Assembly (NCBI GenBank): GCA_020445255.1
Contig: JAGRGY010000013.1
Coordinates: forward strand, 28,482-92,481
Length of the DNA: 64,000 bases
DNA from: Gammaproteobacteria bacterium
Lineage (GTDB): Bacteria; Pseudomonadota; Gammaproteobacteria; Chromatiales; Chromatiaceae
Direction: 5' to 3'
Shown here: piece by piece, positions 29,728 to 39,549 of the stretch
Layout: each line of letters begins with the position of its first letter
Numbering within the stretch: the first letter of the stretch is position 1
Translations under genes and position numbers: made by a program
Notes under the pieces: generated by a model
Databases searched by the model: none
Told to the model about the DNA's origin: nothing
Seen by the model: the letters and a program-made list of their open reading frames with translations, nothing else

Positions 29728-30894
29728 ATGCGTGAAGAATACGTGGACAGCAGCGAGGCGCTGCAGAGGCTGTGTTCGGCACTCGCCGGCAGCGAGTGGC
29801 TGGCTGTCGATACCGAGTTCATTCGCGAGAAGACCTACTACCCGCGGCTGTGTCTGATCCAGATCTGCAACGGTGACATTGCCGCCTGCGTCGACCCGCT
29901 CGCCATCGACGACCTCGGGCCATTGCTCGACGTCCTGTACGACGGCAGCATCCTGAAGGTCCTGCATGCCGCACGCCAGGACCTGGAGATCTTTCTGCAC
30001 GACTTCGGCCGCCTGCCGATGCCGGTGTTCGACACCCAGCCGGCTGCCGCGCTGCTCGGGCACGGCGATCAGATCGGCTACGCCAACCTGGTCAAGCTGC
30101 TGCTCGACGTCGAGCTGCCAAAGGACCAGTCGCGTACTGACTGGTCGCGGCGCCCGCTCGATGAGCTTCAGCTGCGCTATGCCCTCGACGATGTCGTCTA
30201 CCTCGGCCGCCTGTACCTGCACATGCGCGGACACCTGTTCGACCGCGAACGACTGCAATGGCTGGCGGCGGATTTCGCAACGCTCGCCGATCCGCAGACC
30301 TATTTCCCGAACCCGGACGACATGTGGCAGCGCACGAAAGGTCGCCAGATGCTGCGCGGTCGGCAGCTCGCGGTGCTGCAACGCCTGGCCGCCTGGCGCG
30401 AACGCGAGGCGCGCGCCCGCGACCTGCCGCGCAAATGGGTCCTGAAAGACGACGTGATGATCGAACTCAGCCGGCGCATGCCGCGCGACGCCGCCGGTCT
30501 GGCAAAGATACGCGGCATCGAACCCGGGCTGATCCGGCGCGAGGGCGAGGCCCTGCTGAAGCTGGTCGCCGCGGCCGCGTCGCTGCCGCGTGAAGAATGG
30601 CCACGCGATGCCGGCAGACCCGCACCACTGACGACCAATCAGGATGCGATGGTGGATCTGTTGAGTGCGGCCCTGCGCCTGGTTGCGGATCAGCATCAGC
30701 TTTCGACGTTGGCGATCGCATCGCGCAAGGACCTGGAATGTTTCGTGCGCGGCGAAGCGGATTGTGCCCTTCACGAAGGCTGGCGACAGTCGCTGGCGGG
30801 GGATGTGCTCGGGGCCGTCATGAACGGCGAACTACGCCTCGCGGTGGGGCCCGACGGCGTGCACCTGGAGCGCGCGGATCACAACGCGGCGTGA
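29728..30894 (+). CDS. rnd: Ribonuclease D
   Basis: 388 residues from ATG 29728. RNase D is a 3'-5' exonuclease that trims tRNA precursors. The DEDDy nuclease acids are visible in WLAVDTEFIREKTYYP, LKVLHAARQDLEIF, and YALDDVVYLGRLY. An HRDC domain (QLAVLQRLAAWREREARARD) follows from about residue 210. A longer frame upstream to 29620 has no similarity and is rejected; AGGA lies upstream of the chosen ATG. It is divergent from the membrane-protein gene. Confidence 0.95.
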   Translation: MREEYVDSSEALQRLCSALAGSEWLAVDTEFIREKTYYPRLCLIQICNGDIAACVDPLAIDDLGPLLDVLYDGSILKVLHAARQDLEIFLHDFGRLPMPVFDTQPAAALLGHGDQIGYANLVKLLLDVELPKDQSRTDWSRRPLDELQLRYALDDVVYLGRLYLHMRGHLFDRERLQWLAADFATLADPQTYFPNPDDMWQRTKGRQMLRGRQLAVLQRLAAWREREARARDLPRKWVLKDDVMIELSRRMPRDAAGLAKIRGIEPGLIRREGEALLKLVAAAASLPREEWPRDAGRPAPLTTNQDAMVDLLSAALRLVADQHQLSTLAIASRKDLECFVRGEADCALHEGWRQSLAGDVLGAVMNGELRLAVGPDGVHLERADHNAA

Positions 30895-30939
30895 ACGTGC
30901 GCGTCGCGCGGGCGTATGCGCTACCGGGGCACGTAATGA

Positions 30940-33126
30940 TCAGCCGATCACGCGATTGACACGCAACACGAAAGGCACATGCTTGAGACGCCGGATGATC
31001 CCGGCAAGATGCTTGCGGTCGCGCACCGAGATCACGAAACGCAGGCTCGTGCTGAGCCCGTCGCGCTCCTCACTGCGAACGTCCTCGATGTTGGCGCCCT
31101 CCTCGGCGATCAGCGACGCGATGGTCGCCAGCATGCCGCGCTGATTGCCGGCATCGAGACGCAATGCGGTGGAGAACTCGCCCTTGACCTCGTCCGACCA
31201 CTGCACGTCCAGCCAGCTTTGTCCCTGGCGGCGGAAATCGCCGAGGTTGGGACAATCCTGATGATGCACGACGAGACCGCGGCCTGGACTGAATATTGCG
31301 ATTACCGGATCGCCGGGGATGGGCCCGCAGCACTTGGCGAAGCTGACCACCATGCCCTCGGTGCCCTTGATTGTCAGCGAGCCTGCCGATCCACCGTCGG
31401 GTTTCGGGTGATCGTCGGGCTGCAGCAGCATGCGTGCGACCAGCTTGGCCATGCGGTTTCCGAGACCGATCTGTTCGAGCAGTTCGTCAAACCCCGGCAT
31501 GCCGATCTCCGCCAGCAGCTTGGTACGTTCCTCATCGCCAATGCTGGCAATACCGCGCCCGAGCGCCTCGAGTTCCCGCTCGAGCAAGCGACGGCCCAGT
31601 TCGACCGCCTCTTTCTGCTCGAGTCGTTTCAGGAACGAGCGGATCGTCGCGCGTGCCTTGCCGGTGACGACGAAATCGAGCCACGCCGGATTCGGTCGGC
31701 TGTTCGGTTTGGTGATGATCTCGACCGTCTGCCCGTTGCGCAGCTGCGAACGCAAGGGTGCCAGACGGCGATCGATGCGCGCGGCAACGCACTGGTTGCC
31801 GACGTCGGAGTGCACCGCGTAAGCGAAATCGATCACGGTCGCGCCTTTGGGCAACACGAAGATCTGGCCGCGAGGGGTGAACACGTAGACCTCGTCCGGA
31901 AACAGGTCGACCTTGACGTGTTCGAGAAACTCCATTGAGTTGCCGGAGTCCTTCTGCACCTCGAGCAGGTTGCGCAGCCATTCGGCCGCGGCGTCCGGCG
32001 TCAGTGCGCCCCCACCGGTGTCCTTGTAGTGCCAGTGCGCCGCGATGCCCTCTTCTGCGACACGATGCATCTCGCGCGTGCGGATCTGGATCTCGATCGG
32101 CAGGCCGTGCGGGCCGAACAGCACGGTGTGCAGCGACTGGTATCCGTTTGCCTTGGGGATTGCGATGTAGTCCTTGAAACGACCCGGCACCGGGCGGTAG
32201 AGATTGTGCACGACGCCGAGCACGCGATAACAGGTGTCGACCGAATCGACGATCAGACGAAACGCATAGACATCGGCCACCTCGTTCAGTGACAGCTTCT
32301 TCTCGAGCATCTTGCGATAGATGCTGTAGACGTGCTTTTCGCGGCCGTAGACCTCGCCGTCGAATCCCTCCTGCTGCAGGCGGCTGCGCAGCACGTCCTC
32401 GATGTTGCCGACCACCTCCTTGCGGTTGCCGCGGCGTTTGCGCAGTGCGGCGCGCAGGATCGTGTAGCGCCATGGCCAGTACGCGGCCATGCCGAGCTCC
32501 TGCAGTTCATGGCGGATGCTGTTGATGCCGAGACGGTTGGCGATCGGCGCATAGATGTCGAGCGTCTCGCGCGCGATGCGGCGCGCCTTGGCCGGCGACA
32601 TGACGCCCAGCGTGCGCATGTTGTGCAGGCGGTCGGCGAGCTTGATCATGATGACCCGGATGTCCTTGGTCATCGCCAGCATCATCTTGCGGAAGTTCTC
32701 GGCCTGCGCCTCGGCGCGCGAACGGAACTTGATCTGGGTGAGCTTGCTGACACCGTCGACCAGTTCGGCGATCTCCGGGCCGAACTCGCGTGCAAGCTGT
32801 TCCTTGGCGGTCTCGGTGTCCTCGATCACGTCGTGCAGGATCGCCGCCATCAGGCACTGGTGATCCATGCGCATGCCGGCGAGGATGCGCGCAACCGCAA
32901 CCGGGTGATAGATATAGGGTTCGCCAGAGAGACGGTTCTGGCCGTCGTGTGCCTCGGCGCCGAACAGGTAGGCCCGATAGACCTCGCGGACCTGATCGTT
33001 GGTCAGGTAGCTCTCGAGATAGGAGCAAAGATCACTGATCAAAAACCGGCCACCGCCCCGGTCGGCCTCGACATAGTCGGGAACCGCCGCTGGCGCGTGG
33101 CTTATCTCTGACGGCGATGCATCCAC
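30940..33126 (-). CDS. spoT: Bifunctional (p)ppGpp synthetase/hydrolase SpoT
   Basis: 728 residues from GTG 33126, with GAGG just upstream. It controls the stringent-response alarmone. The HD hydrolase site is intact (H74 in YIYHPVAVA; HDVIED at 98-103), which separates SpoT from the hydrolase-dead RelA. The synthetase domain shows GREKHVYSIYRKM and ANGYQSLHT, then come the TGS domain (DEVYVFTPRGQIFVLPKGAT), the zinc-finger-like FAKCCGPIPGD and a C-terminal ACT domain. It follows rpoZ by 8 bases in the gmk-rpoZ-spoT order known from E. coli. Confidence 0.97.
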   Translation of the reverse strand: MDASPSEISHAPAAVPDYVEADRGGGRFLISDLCSYLESYLTNDQVREVYRAYLFGAEAHDGQNRLSGEPYIYHPVAVARILAGMRMDHQCLMAAILHDVIEDTETAKEQLAREFGPEIAELVDGVSKLTQIKFRSRAEAQAENFRKMMLAMTKDIRVIMIKLADRLHNMRTLGVMSPAKARRIARETLDIYAPIANRLGINSIRHELQELGMAAYWPWRYTILRAALRKRRGNRKEVVGNIEDVLRSRLQQEGFDGEVYGREKHVYSIYRKMLEKKLSLNEVADVYAFRLIVDSVDTCYRVLGVVHNLYRPVPGRFKDYIAIPKANGYQSLHTVLFGPHGLPIEIQIRTREMHRVAEEGIAAHWHYKDTGGGALTPDAAAEWLRNLLEVQKDSGNSMEFLEHVKVDLFPDEVYVFTPRGQIFVLPKGATVIDFAYAVHSDVGNQCVAARIDRRLAPLRSQLRNGQTVEIITKPNSRPNPAWLDFVVTGKARATIRSFLKRLEQKEAVELGRRLLERELEALGRGIASIGDEERTKLLAEIGMPGFDELLEQIGLGNRMAKLVARMLLQPDDHPKPDGGSAGSLTIKGTEGMVVSFAKCCGPIPGDPVIAIFSPGRGLVVHHQDCPNLGDFRRQGQSWLDVQWSDEVKGEFSTALRLDAGNQRGMLATIASLIAEEGANIEDVRSEERDGLSTSLRFVISVRDRKHLAGIIRRLKHVPFVLRVNRVIG

Positions 33127-33134
33127 CTCAGTCC

Positions 33135-33422
33135 TCAGTCATCATCGCTTCCCATGTCGACGACGCCGAGTTCACCGGCCAGCGCGGCGGCCAGTTCCTC
33201 GTCGATCGAGTCGACGCTGTCTTCGGGCTCGGCGACCGTTTCCTCGGAGATCAGGCCCTCGGCGATCTCGCGCAGCGCGACCACGGTGGGCTTGTCGTTT
33301 TCCCACGGCACCAGCGGATCGACGCCGTTGACCAGCTGGCGGGCACGGCGCGACGCCAGCAGGACGAGATCGAAACGGTTGTCGACGTGGGCGAGGCAGT
33401 CTTCTACGGTGATGCGGGCCAT
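33135..33422 (-). CDS. rpoZ: RNA polymerase omega subunit
   Basis: 95 residues. Omega binds the beta' subunit, helps core assembly and forms part of a ppGpp site. It starts [19 protein letters not shown] and has [11 protein letters not shown] and [11 protein letters not shown], the family core; the C-terminal 30 residues are acidic. It lies between gmk (59-base gap) and spoT (8-base gap), which fits a link between omega and ppGpp. Confidence 0.97.
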   Translation of the reverse strand: MARITVEDCLAHVDNRFDLVLLASRRARQLVNGVDPLVPWENDKPTVVALREIAEGLISEETVAEPEDSVDSIDEELAAALAGELGVVDMGSDDD

Positions 33423-33481
33423 GGCAGCAGGGAAACTCCAAAAAAATCGTTAGCGAACGGATAATTATAGGGTTTCGCCGG

Positions 33482-34102
33482 TCACTGTCCAAGCATCTCG
33501 CCGAGGGCCCCGGCGAAGCGCCTCGCCTGGCGGGGTTCGCGCAGTCGCTCGGCGCCCACGACCGTCCGCAAATCGTTGAGTGCCGTCGCGAAATCGTCGT
33601 TGATGACCAGATAGTCGTATTCCGGGAAATGCGACAGCTCGCTGCGCGCGTCGCGCATGCGTCGCTCGACGACCTCCGGGCCGTCCTGCCCGCGCGCCGA
33701 CAGCCGTGCACGCAACGCCTCGATGCTGGGCGGCGCGATGAACACCGATACCGCCTCCGGGAACCGCCGGCGCACCTGGCGGGCGCCCTGCCAGTCGATC
33801 TCGAGAATCACATCCAGGCCACGCTCGAGCTGGTCGCGCACGGCCGCCTCGGCCGTGCCGTAGAAGTTGTCGAACACCCGGGCATGTTCGAGAAACGCAC
33901 CCTCGCCGATCAGCTGCTCGAAGCGCTCGATGTCGACGAAATGGTAATGCGCGCCGTCGACCTCTCCCGGCCGCGGCGCGCGCGTTGCATGCGACACCGA
34001 CATGACCAGGCGCTCGTCACCCGGCACAAGTTCGCGCAGCAGGCTGGTTTTGCCGGCGCCGGACGGCGCCGAGATGATGAACAGGATTCCGCTCGCCGAC
34101 AC
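33482..34102 (-). CDS. gmk: Guanylate kinase
   Basis: 206 residues from GTG 34102. It turns GMP into GDP with ATP, feeding GTP and (p)ppGpp pools. The P-loop ISAPSGAGKTSLL is at about 10-22, the GMP-binding part is SHATRAPRPGEVDGAHYHF, and the lid region follows. It lies 8 bases after yicC. The order yicC-gmk-rpoZ-spoT is common in gammaproteobacteria. Confidence 0.97.
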   Translation of the reverse strand: MSASGILFIISAPSGAGKTSLLRELVPGDERLVMSVSHATRAPRPGEVDGAHYHFVDIERFEQLIGEGAFLEHARVFDNFYGTAEAAVRDQLERGLDVILEIDWQGARQVRRRFPEAVSVFIAPPSIEALRARLSARGQDGPEVVERRMRDARSELSHFPEYDYLVINDDFATALNDLRTVVGAERLREPRQARRFAGALGEMLGQ

Positions 34103-34110
34103 GCCGCCCC

Positions 34111-34977
34111 CTACTCGATGTTCTGTACCTGTTCGCGCATCTGCTCGATCAGGACCTTCATCTCGACCGATACCGCCGTGGTCTCGCTGTCGGCCGACTT
34201 CGACCCCAGCGTGTTGGCCTCGCGATTGAGTTCCTGCATCAGGAAATCGAGCCGCCGCCCGACCGGCTCGTTTTGTTTCAGTACGCGTTCGACCTCGTCC
34301 AGATGGGTACGAAGGCGGTCCATTTCCTCGTCCACATCCAGACGCTGGGCGAGCAGCGCCATCTCCTGTTCGAGGCGCTCGGCGTCGAGATTCCCGGCGA
34401 CCTCCTGCAGACGCGTGCGCAGGCGGTCGCGCACGCCGTCGAGCACCTGCGGCATCCGCACGCGTGCCAGCTCCACCTGCTCACGCATGGCGACGACGCG
34501 CTGCGCGATGAGTTCGGCGAGGCGCTGGCCCTCGCGCTCGCGCGTCTCGATCAGCGTCCCCAGCGCCTGCTCGAATTGTGCAAGCGCGGCCTGCTGAATC
34601 GGCGTGAAATCCTGCTCGCCACCCTCGAGCACGCCGGGCCAGCGCAGGATGTCCATGATGCTGGGCAGATGCGAGCTGTGCAGCCGGTGTGCCATCTTGT
34701 CGGCGGCGGCCAGCAGCTGATCGACCAGACGCTCGTTGACGCTGAGTTCGACGCCGCCCGCGCTTGCCGGGCGAAAACGCAGATTGCATTCGAGTTTGCC
34801 CCGGCCCAGACGCGCGGTGACGCGTTCGCGCACCTGCGGCTCTATCGCACGCAGTTCCTCGGGCAGGCGCACGGTCGCCTCGAGAAAACGGTGGTTGACC
34901 GACCTGAGCTCCCAGGTCAGCTCGCCGAACTCGGCGTGCTGCTGGTGGCGGGCGAACGCGGTCATGCTTCGAATCAT
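34111..34977 (-). CDS. yicC: YicC family protein (endoribonuclease family)
   Basis: 288 residues. The start MIRSMTAFAR is typical of the family, and the C-terminal DUF1732 part (EEMDRLRTHLDEVERVL, then RRLDFLMQELNREANTLGSKS) is very well conserved. YicC was reported as an endoribonuclease in E. coli. It is the first gene of the yicC-gmk-rpoZ-spoT set and is divergent from the Ser/Thr kinase gene with 94 bases between, which hold overlapping -10-like sequences (TATGAT/TATCAT) on the two strands. Confidence 0.93.
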   Translation of the reverse strand: MIRSMTAFARHQQHAEFGELTWELRSVNHRFLEATVRLPEELRAIEPQVRERVTARLGRGKLECNLRFRPASAGGVELSVNERLVDQLLAAADKMAHRLHSSHLPSIMDILRWPGVLEGGEQDFTPIQQAALAQFEQALGTLIETREREGQRLAELIAQRVVAMREQVELARVRMPQVLDGVRDRLRTRLQEVAGNLDAERLEQEMALLAQRLDVDEEMDRLRTHLDEVERVLKQNEPVGRRLDFLMQELNREANTLGSKSADSETTAVSVEMKVLIEQMREQVQNIE

Positions 34978-35071
34978 ACCGGCCTCGTCTTAGTCGGCCG
35001 CATCCCAATGACGCGGACCATTGCGTGTATCATAAGGTGCAACGCACACCAACGCACCGTGACCCGACCGC

Positions 35072-35989
35072 ATGTCTCCTGCCTCGCGCGACAGTCTCCC
35101 GATCGGCACCGTGCTGGACTGTTACCGGGTCACCAAGCTCATCGGTAGCGGAGGGTTCAGCCTCATCTACCTCGCCGAGGACGAGGACAACCACGACGAG
35201 GTGGCGATAAAGGAATACTTGCCGAAGCGATTCGGTGCACGTATCAGCGGCCTGCGCGTGGCCGCGATCAAGGAGGACAAATATGAGAGTTTCCAGCGCG
35301 GGCGGCGCCTGTTCTACCAGGAAGCCCGCGTGCTCGCGATGCTGCGTCATCCCAACATCGTCAATGTGCGCAACTGCTTCCTGGCCAACAATACTGCCTA
35401 TCTGGTCATGAACTACGAGCCGGGCAAGAACCTCGGCCGCTACATCAAGAAGCGCCAGGGGGGTCTCAGCACCAATTTCCTGATGACGGTGTTCCCGCCG
35501 CTGCTGGATGCGCTCGAACTGATCCACAGCCGCCAGCATCTGCACCTCGACATCAAGCCCAGCAACATCCATCTGCGTCCGGGAGGCAACCCGCTGCTGC
35601 TCGATTTTGGCGCGGCGTACCACCTCGACGACGTCGGCCACAAGAAGGCCCAGGTGGTGACCCCCGGTTTTTCACCGATCGAGCAGTACTATGCCTCGGC
35701 CCGCGTCGGACCGTTCACCGATGTCTACGCGATCGGCTCGACGATGCGGGCGTGCATCGAGGGCAAGCCGCCGCCGTCAGCGGTCGAGCGCCATGCGCAA
35801 GACGCCATCCTGCCCGCGATCGAGGCATTCGGCCGCTTTTATCCGCGCGAGATCCTCGAATCGATCGACTGGGCAATGCAGATCGATGCGGCAAACCGGC
35901 CACAGACCGCGGGTCAGCTGCGCGATGCACTGCTGGGGCGGATCCGCGTGCCGCGCCAGCCGGAACCGGTGCAGGACGGCCAGGCATGA
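35072..35989 (+). CDS. Serine/threonine protein kinase (Hanks type)
   Basis: 305 residues, a stand-alone kinase domain without membrane segment. The glycine loop is IGSGGFSLIY (24-33), the ATP lysine K47 in VAIKEYLPKRFG, the catalytic loop HLDIKPSNI (H158, D160, K162), and the metal-binding DFG at 178-180. The Arg of the usual HRD triad is Leu (HLD), so it is a non-RD kinase. Its stop overlaps the PP2C phosphatase start as ATGA, so kinase and phosphatase are made together and probably act on the same targets. Targets are unknown; the pair precedes rph and rdgB. Confidence 0.93.
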   Translation: MSPASRDSLPIGTVLDCYRVTKLIGSGGFSLIYLAEDEDNHDEVAIKEYLPKRFGARISGLRVAAIKEDKYESFQRGRRLFYQEARVLAMLRHPNIVNVRNCFLANNTAYLVMNYEPGKNLGRYIKKRQGGLSTNFLMTVFPPLLDALELIHSRQHLHLDIKPSNIHLRPGGNPLLLDFGAAYHLDDVGHKKAQVVTPGFSPIEQYYASARVGPFTDVYAIGSTMRACIEGKPPPSAVERHAQDAILPAIEAFGRFYPREILESIDWAMQIDAANRPQTAGQLRDALLGRIRVPRQPEPVQDGQA

Positions 35990-36834
35990 ACGGCGCGCAC
36001 CGCCTGTTCGACGCAGCAAAAGGCACGCGGATCGGCGATCGTCCGGACAACCAGGATCGCAGCCTGTTCCTCGCCAGCCCGGAGACCCTGCTGGTCGGCC
36101 TCGCCGACGGCCTCGGCGGGCATCCACGTGGCGAAGTGGCGGCGCAACTGCTGGTCGACGTCAGCGAGGCGATGTTCCGCCAGCAGTCCAAGCCGCTGCC
36201 GGATCCCGAGACCTTCATGCTGCAATGCGTCGGCAAGGCGCACAGCGCGATCATGCGTTTCGGCCGCCGCCAGAACCCGCGGATCGCACCGCGAACGACC
36301 GCGGTGCTCGCCGTGATCCAGCAGGGGATCGCGTACTGGGCCCACGTCGGCGACAGCCGTCTCTATCTGATCCGCGACGGCGCCGTGTTCAGCCAGACCA
36401 GCGACCACACCCAGATCCGCTACGTGCGCCAGAGCGAGACCGAGGCATCCCGACCACGGGCCAGCCTGACGCGCTGCCTCGGCGGGCTGCCGCAGCCGCC
36501 GACGACGACCTGCGGCCCACCGACACCGCTGCAACCCGGCGACACGCTACTGCTGTGTTCGGACGGGCTGTGGGGACAGGTGCCGCGCCAGACCCTGCTG
36601 GCCACCCTGAGTGACGCGACTTCACCGCTGCACGAGGCCCTGGCTGCACTGATCGAGCAGGCGACGAGGGCCGAAAACAGTGACAATGTCACCGCCATCG
36701 CGCTGCGCTGGCTGGCCGAGCCGGTATCCGGCGGCATCGATGCGGGACTGGTAGAACCACCGGTCGATCCGCAGCTGGAACACGCCATCGCCCACCTCAA
36801 CCAGGTGATCGGGCGCGTCGACGATTCCAACTAG
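35986..36834 (+). CDS. PP2C family protein serine/threonine phosphatase
   Basis: 282 residues, cytoplasmic. Metal-binding PP2C motifs are present: DRPDNQDR (19-25), [13 protein letters not shown] (39-50), [23 protein letters not shown] and [11 protein letters not shown]. It should remove phosphate from serine/threonine residues and likely opposes the kinase encoded just upstream (4-base overlap). The C-terminal 45 residues are an extension beyond the fold. rph starts 13 bases later. Confidence 0.93.
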   Translation: MNGAHRLFDAAKGTRIGDRPDNQDRSLFLASPETLLVGLADGLGGHPRGEVAAQLLVDVSEAMFRQQSKPLPDPETFMLQCVGKAHSAIMRFGRRQNPRIAPRTTAVLAVIQQGIAYWAHVGDSRLYLIRDGAVFSQTSDHTQIRYVRQSETEASRPRASLTRCLGGLPQPPTTTCGPPTPLQPGDTLLLCSDGLWGQVPRQTLLATLSDATSPLHEALAALIEQATRAENSDNVTAIALRWLAEPVSGGIDAGLVEPPVDPQLEHAIAHLNQVIGRVDDSN

Positions 36835-36847
36835 ACGAGGAAAAACC

Positions 36848-37564
36848 ATGCGACCAAGCGGACGCGCGCCCGACCAGATGCGCCCCATCTCGTTCACGCC
36901 TAACTACACGATCCACGCCGAGGGTTCCGTTCTGGTCGCGTTCGGCAACACCAAGGTGATCTGCACGGCCAGCGTCGAGGAACGCCTGCCGCGCTGGCTC
37001 AGGGACGAGCAGCGGGGATGGATCACGGCCGAATACGGCATGCTGCCGCGTTCGACACATACACGCATGGGACGCGAGGCAGCACGCGGCGGCCAGGGTG
37101 GACGGACGATGGAGATCCAGCGTCTGATCGGGCGCGCGCTGCGTGCCGCGGTCGACCTGAAGAAGCTCGGCCCGCGCACGGTCACGCTCGACTGCGACGT
37201 GATCCAGGCCGACGGCGGCACACGCACCGCATCGATCTCGGGGGCGTTCGTGGCGCTGAGCCAGGCACTTGGCAAACTCCAGGCCAACGGCGTGTTTGAG
37301 CAGAATCCGGTGTTCGGCAACGTCGCCTCGGTATCAGTGGGCATCTACAACGGCGTGCCGGTGCTCGACCTCGACTACTCCGAGGATGCCTCTGCCGAAA
37401 CCGACATGAACGTCGTCATGGACGACCGCGGGCGCTTCGTCGAGATCCAGGGGACGGCCGAAGGCGTGCCGTTCACCGGGGACGAGATGGCAGCGATGCT
37501 GCAGCTCGCGCGCACCGGCATCCAGGACATCATCAATGCCCAGAACGCCGTGCTCGGCGGCTGA
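36848..37564 (+). CDS. rph: Ribonuclease PH
   Basis: 238 residues, the standard length. RNase PH is a phosphorolytic 3' exonuclease that matures tRNA 3' ends. Typical parts are [30 protein letters not shown], the phosphate-binding [12 protein letters not shown], and [19 protein letters not shown] (split at the active acids). A GAGGAAAA ribosome-binding site precedes the ATG. rdgB follows after 23 bases, the common rph-rdgB pairing. Confidence 0.98.
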   Translation: MRPSGRAPDQMRPISFTPNYTIHAEGSVLVAFGNTKVICTASVEERLPRWLRDEQRGWITAEYGMLPRSTHTRMGREAARGGQGGRTMEIQRLIGRALRAAVDLKKLGPRTVTLDCDVIQADGGTRTASISGAFVALSQALGKLQANGVFEQNPVFGNVASVSVGIYNGVPVLDLDYSEDASAETDMNVVMDDRGRFVEIQGTAEGVPFTGDEMAAMLQLARTGIQDIINAQNAVLGG

Positions 37565-37587
37565 TCGCGCAACGGAAACCGCGACCG

Positions 37588-38187
37588 ATGAACACGTCAC
37601 AACGCATCGTGCTGGCCACCGGTAACAAGGGCAAGGTCAAGGAATTCGGCGAACTGCTCGCGACCCGCCGCATCGAGGTCGTGCCGCAATCGGACTTCGG
37701 CGTACCGGACGCGGACGAAACCGGGCTGACCTTCGTCGAAAACGCGATCCTGAAGGCCCGCAACGCGTCGGCGCACACCGGCCTGCCGGCGATCGCAGAC
37801 GATTCGGGGCTGGAGGTCGACTACCTGAACGGTGCGCCGGGCATCTACTCGGCACGTTATGCCGGCGACGGCGGCAGCGCGGCCAACAACGCCAGGCTGC
37901 TGGACGCTCTGCACGGCGTCCCCGATGCCGAGCGCGACGCGCGTTTCCAGTGTCTGCTGGTCTACCTGCGGCACGCCGACGATCCGACGCCGGTGATCTG
38001 CCAGGGTACCTGGGAGGGCCGTATCCTGACCGCGCCCCGGGGAGACGCCGGCTTCGGGTACGACCCGCTGTTCTTCGTGCCGGGCGAAGGGGTCAGCGCG
38101 GCGGAACTGCCGGCCGAGCGCAAGCATGCGCTGAGCCATCGCGGACAGGCGCTGCGCTGCCTGCTCGAACGTTTGAGTGTGGTCTGA
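37588..38187 (+). CDS. rdgB: dITP/XTP pyrophosphatase RdgB
   Basis: 199 residues. RdgB removes non-canonical purine nucleotides (ITP, dITP, XTP) from the pool. The start [18 protein letters not shown], the core [25 protein letters not shown] and the 3' signature [15 protein letters not shown], ending in [11 protein letters not shown], are all family hallmarks. It lies directly after rph in the same direction. Confidence 0.98.
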   Translation: MNTSQRIVLATGNKGKVKEFGELLATRRIEVVPQSDFGVPDADETGLTFVENAILKARNASAHTGLPAIADDSGLEVDYLNGAPGIYSARYAGDGGSAANNARLLDALHGVPDAERDARFQCLLVYLRHADDPTPVICQGTWEGRILTAPRGDAGFGYDPLFFVPGEGVSAAELPAERKHALSHRGQALRCLLERLSVV

Positions 38188-38202
38188 ACGCGCGTCGGCG
38201 CT

Positions 38203-38547
38203 TCACCACTGCCACAGGATCCACTGGTTGACGTTGTTGCGCACCGGCTCGCCCGGCTGGTAGTCGAGGGAGCCGTCACCGTTGGTGTCAACGAAGTAGT
38301 ACGGCGGCCCGACGCGCGGCACCACCCTGACCATGACCAACTGGCCGTTGCGCCGATATTCGTACACGGTCTCCTGCCCTGTGCGCCGGATCGTGACTTC
38401 GGGTTCGAGCGGTTCACCGGACTGCACGGGCGGCGGTGGAGGTGGGGCGTCGACCGGGATGCCGTCGTCGGCGAGCGAGGTTCCGGTAATCGCCAGCAGC
38501 AGGATCACCGGCAGCGGCGTATGGCGGCAATTGGATCGGATCGACAA
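38203..38547 (-). CDS. DUF2782 family small exported protein
   Basis: 114 residues. An N-terminal signal peptide (cleavage likely near SLADDG) is followed by a proline run (DAPPPPPPVQSGEP) and a domain with PEVTIRRTGQETVYEYRRNG and PPYYFVDTNGDGSL, which matches DUF2782 proteins as I know them. Function is unknown; it should be periplasmic. It is convergent with rdgB and 111 bases downstream of the LOG-family gene on its strand. Confidence 0.82.
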   Translation of the reverse strand: MSIRSNCRHTPLPVILLLAITGTSLADDGIPVDAPPPPPPVQSGEPLEPEVTIRRTGQETVYEYRRNGQLVMVRVVPRVGPPYYFVDTNGDGSLDYQPGEPVRNNVNQWILWQW

Positions 38548-38658
38548 GGCGTTTACCCCCGGATGATACTTCGACCGCGATGTCGAACCGCGGCACTGTC
38601 GTCAGGTGGCAGATAGTTTGACACGGAAAACCGGCGCGAATGCGGTTTTCCGTACCGC

Positions 38659-39378
38659 TCATAACTCGAGAAGGATCTCCTGTTCGTCTTCTGACGGCTC
38701 GAGGCTGCGGGTCTCGTAGTGATCGAAGATGGCCCGAACGATATCGTCGGGCTCATCGCACACCCGCATCAGGTCCAGGTCACCGGCACTGATCGTGCCC
38801 CAGGCGACCAGGGTGTCGCGCATCCAGTCGAGCAACCCGGACCAGAAAACCGAACCGACCAGCACGATCGGAATGCGGCGGGTCTTGCCCGTCTGCACCA
38901 GTGTCAGGATCTCGGCCAGTTCGTCGAGCGTACCGAATCCGCCCGGCAATACCACATAGGCCGAGGCATACTTGACGAACATGACCTTGCGCGCGAAGAA
39001 ATGGCGAAAGTGCAGCGAGATATCCTGATAGGTATTGGGCCGCTGTTCCTGCGGCAGCTCGATGTTCACGCCGATGCTCGGCGACCGGCCGCTCTGCGCA
39101 CCCTTGTTCGCCGCTTCCATGATGCCGCCGCCACCACCGCTGACGACCGAGAAGCCGGCATCGGACAACAGGCGCGCGGTTTCCTCGGCCTTCACGTACC
39201 AGGGATCTTCCGGCAGCGTACGCGCTGAACCAAACATGCTGACCGCCGGCCGGATCAGGCACAGCTTCTCAAAGCCCTCGACGAACTCGGCCATGATCTG
39301 GAAGATGCGCCAGGACTCGCGCTGCAGCTGCGCATCGGCCACCCGTTTCTCGATGCGTTTACCCATGATCTCGGTCAT
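38659..39378 (-). CDS. LOG family protein (TIGR00730-like nucleotide phosphoribohydrolase)
   Basis: 239 residues. It has the lysine-decarboxylase-like Rossmann fold with VSGGGGGIMEAANKGA and the PGGFGTLDE signature of LOG proteins, which release free base from nucleoside monophosphates (cytokinin-type or PpnN-like). The N-terminal 50 residues are a helical extension. In bacteria outside the plant-associated groups the role is usually nucleotide metabolism. Starts at ATG 39378; ATG at 39366 is possible. It is divergent from the dehydrogenase gene with 171 bases between. Confidence 0.9.
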   Translation of the reverse strand: MTEIMGKRIEKRVADAQLQRESWRIFQIMAEFVEGFEKLCLIRPAVSMFGSARTLPEDPWYVKAEETARLLSDAGFSVVSGGGGGIMEAANKGAQSGRSPSIGVNIELPQEQRPNTYQDISLHFRHFFARKVMFVKYASAYVVLPGGFGTLDELAEILTLVQTGKTRRIPIVLVGSVFWSGLLDWMRDTLVAWGTISAGDLDLMRVCDEPDDIVRAIFDHYETRSLEPSEDEQEILLEL

Positions 39379-39549
39379 CTGTGTCGGTCAGCCTCTCACC
39401 GGTGGCGCGCAGGGTCGTTGTCTCGTCGTCGCGTCGGGGATCGGTACGGTGCCGCAGGCGCACCACTTGGCCACCCTCCCGTCGGCCGGTAGCATTGTAG
39501 CCTGTCACGGCGCGGGACCAGCGGTCCCGGAAAACGCGGGAAACACTGC

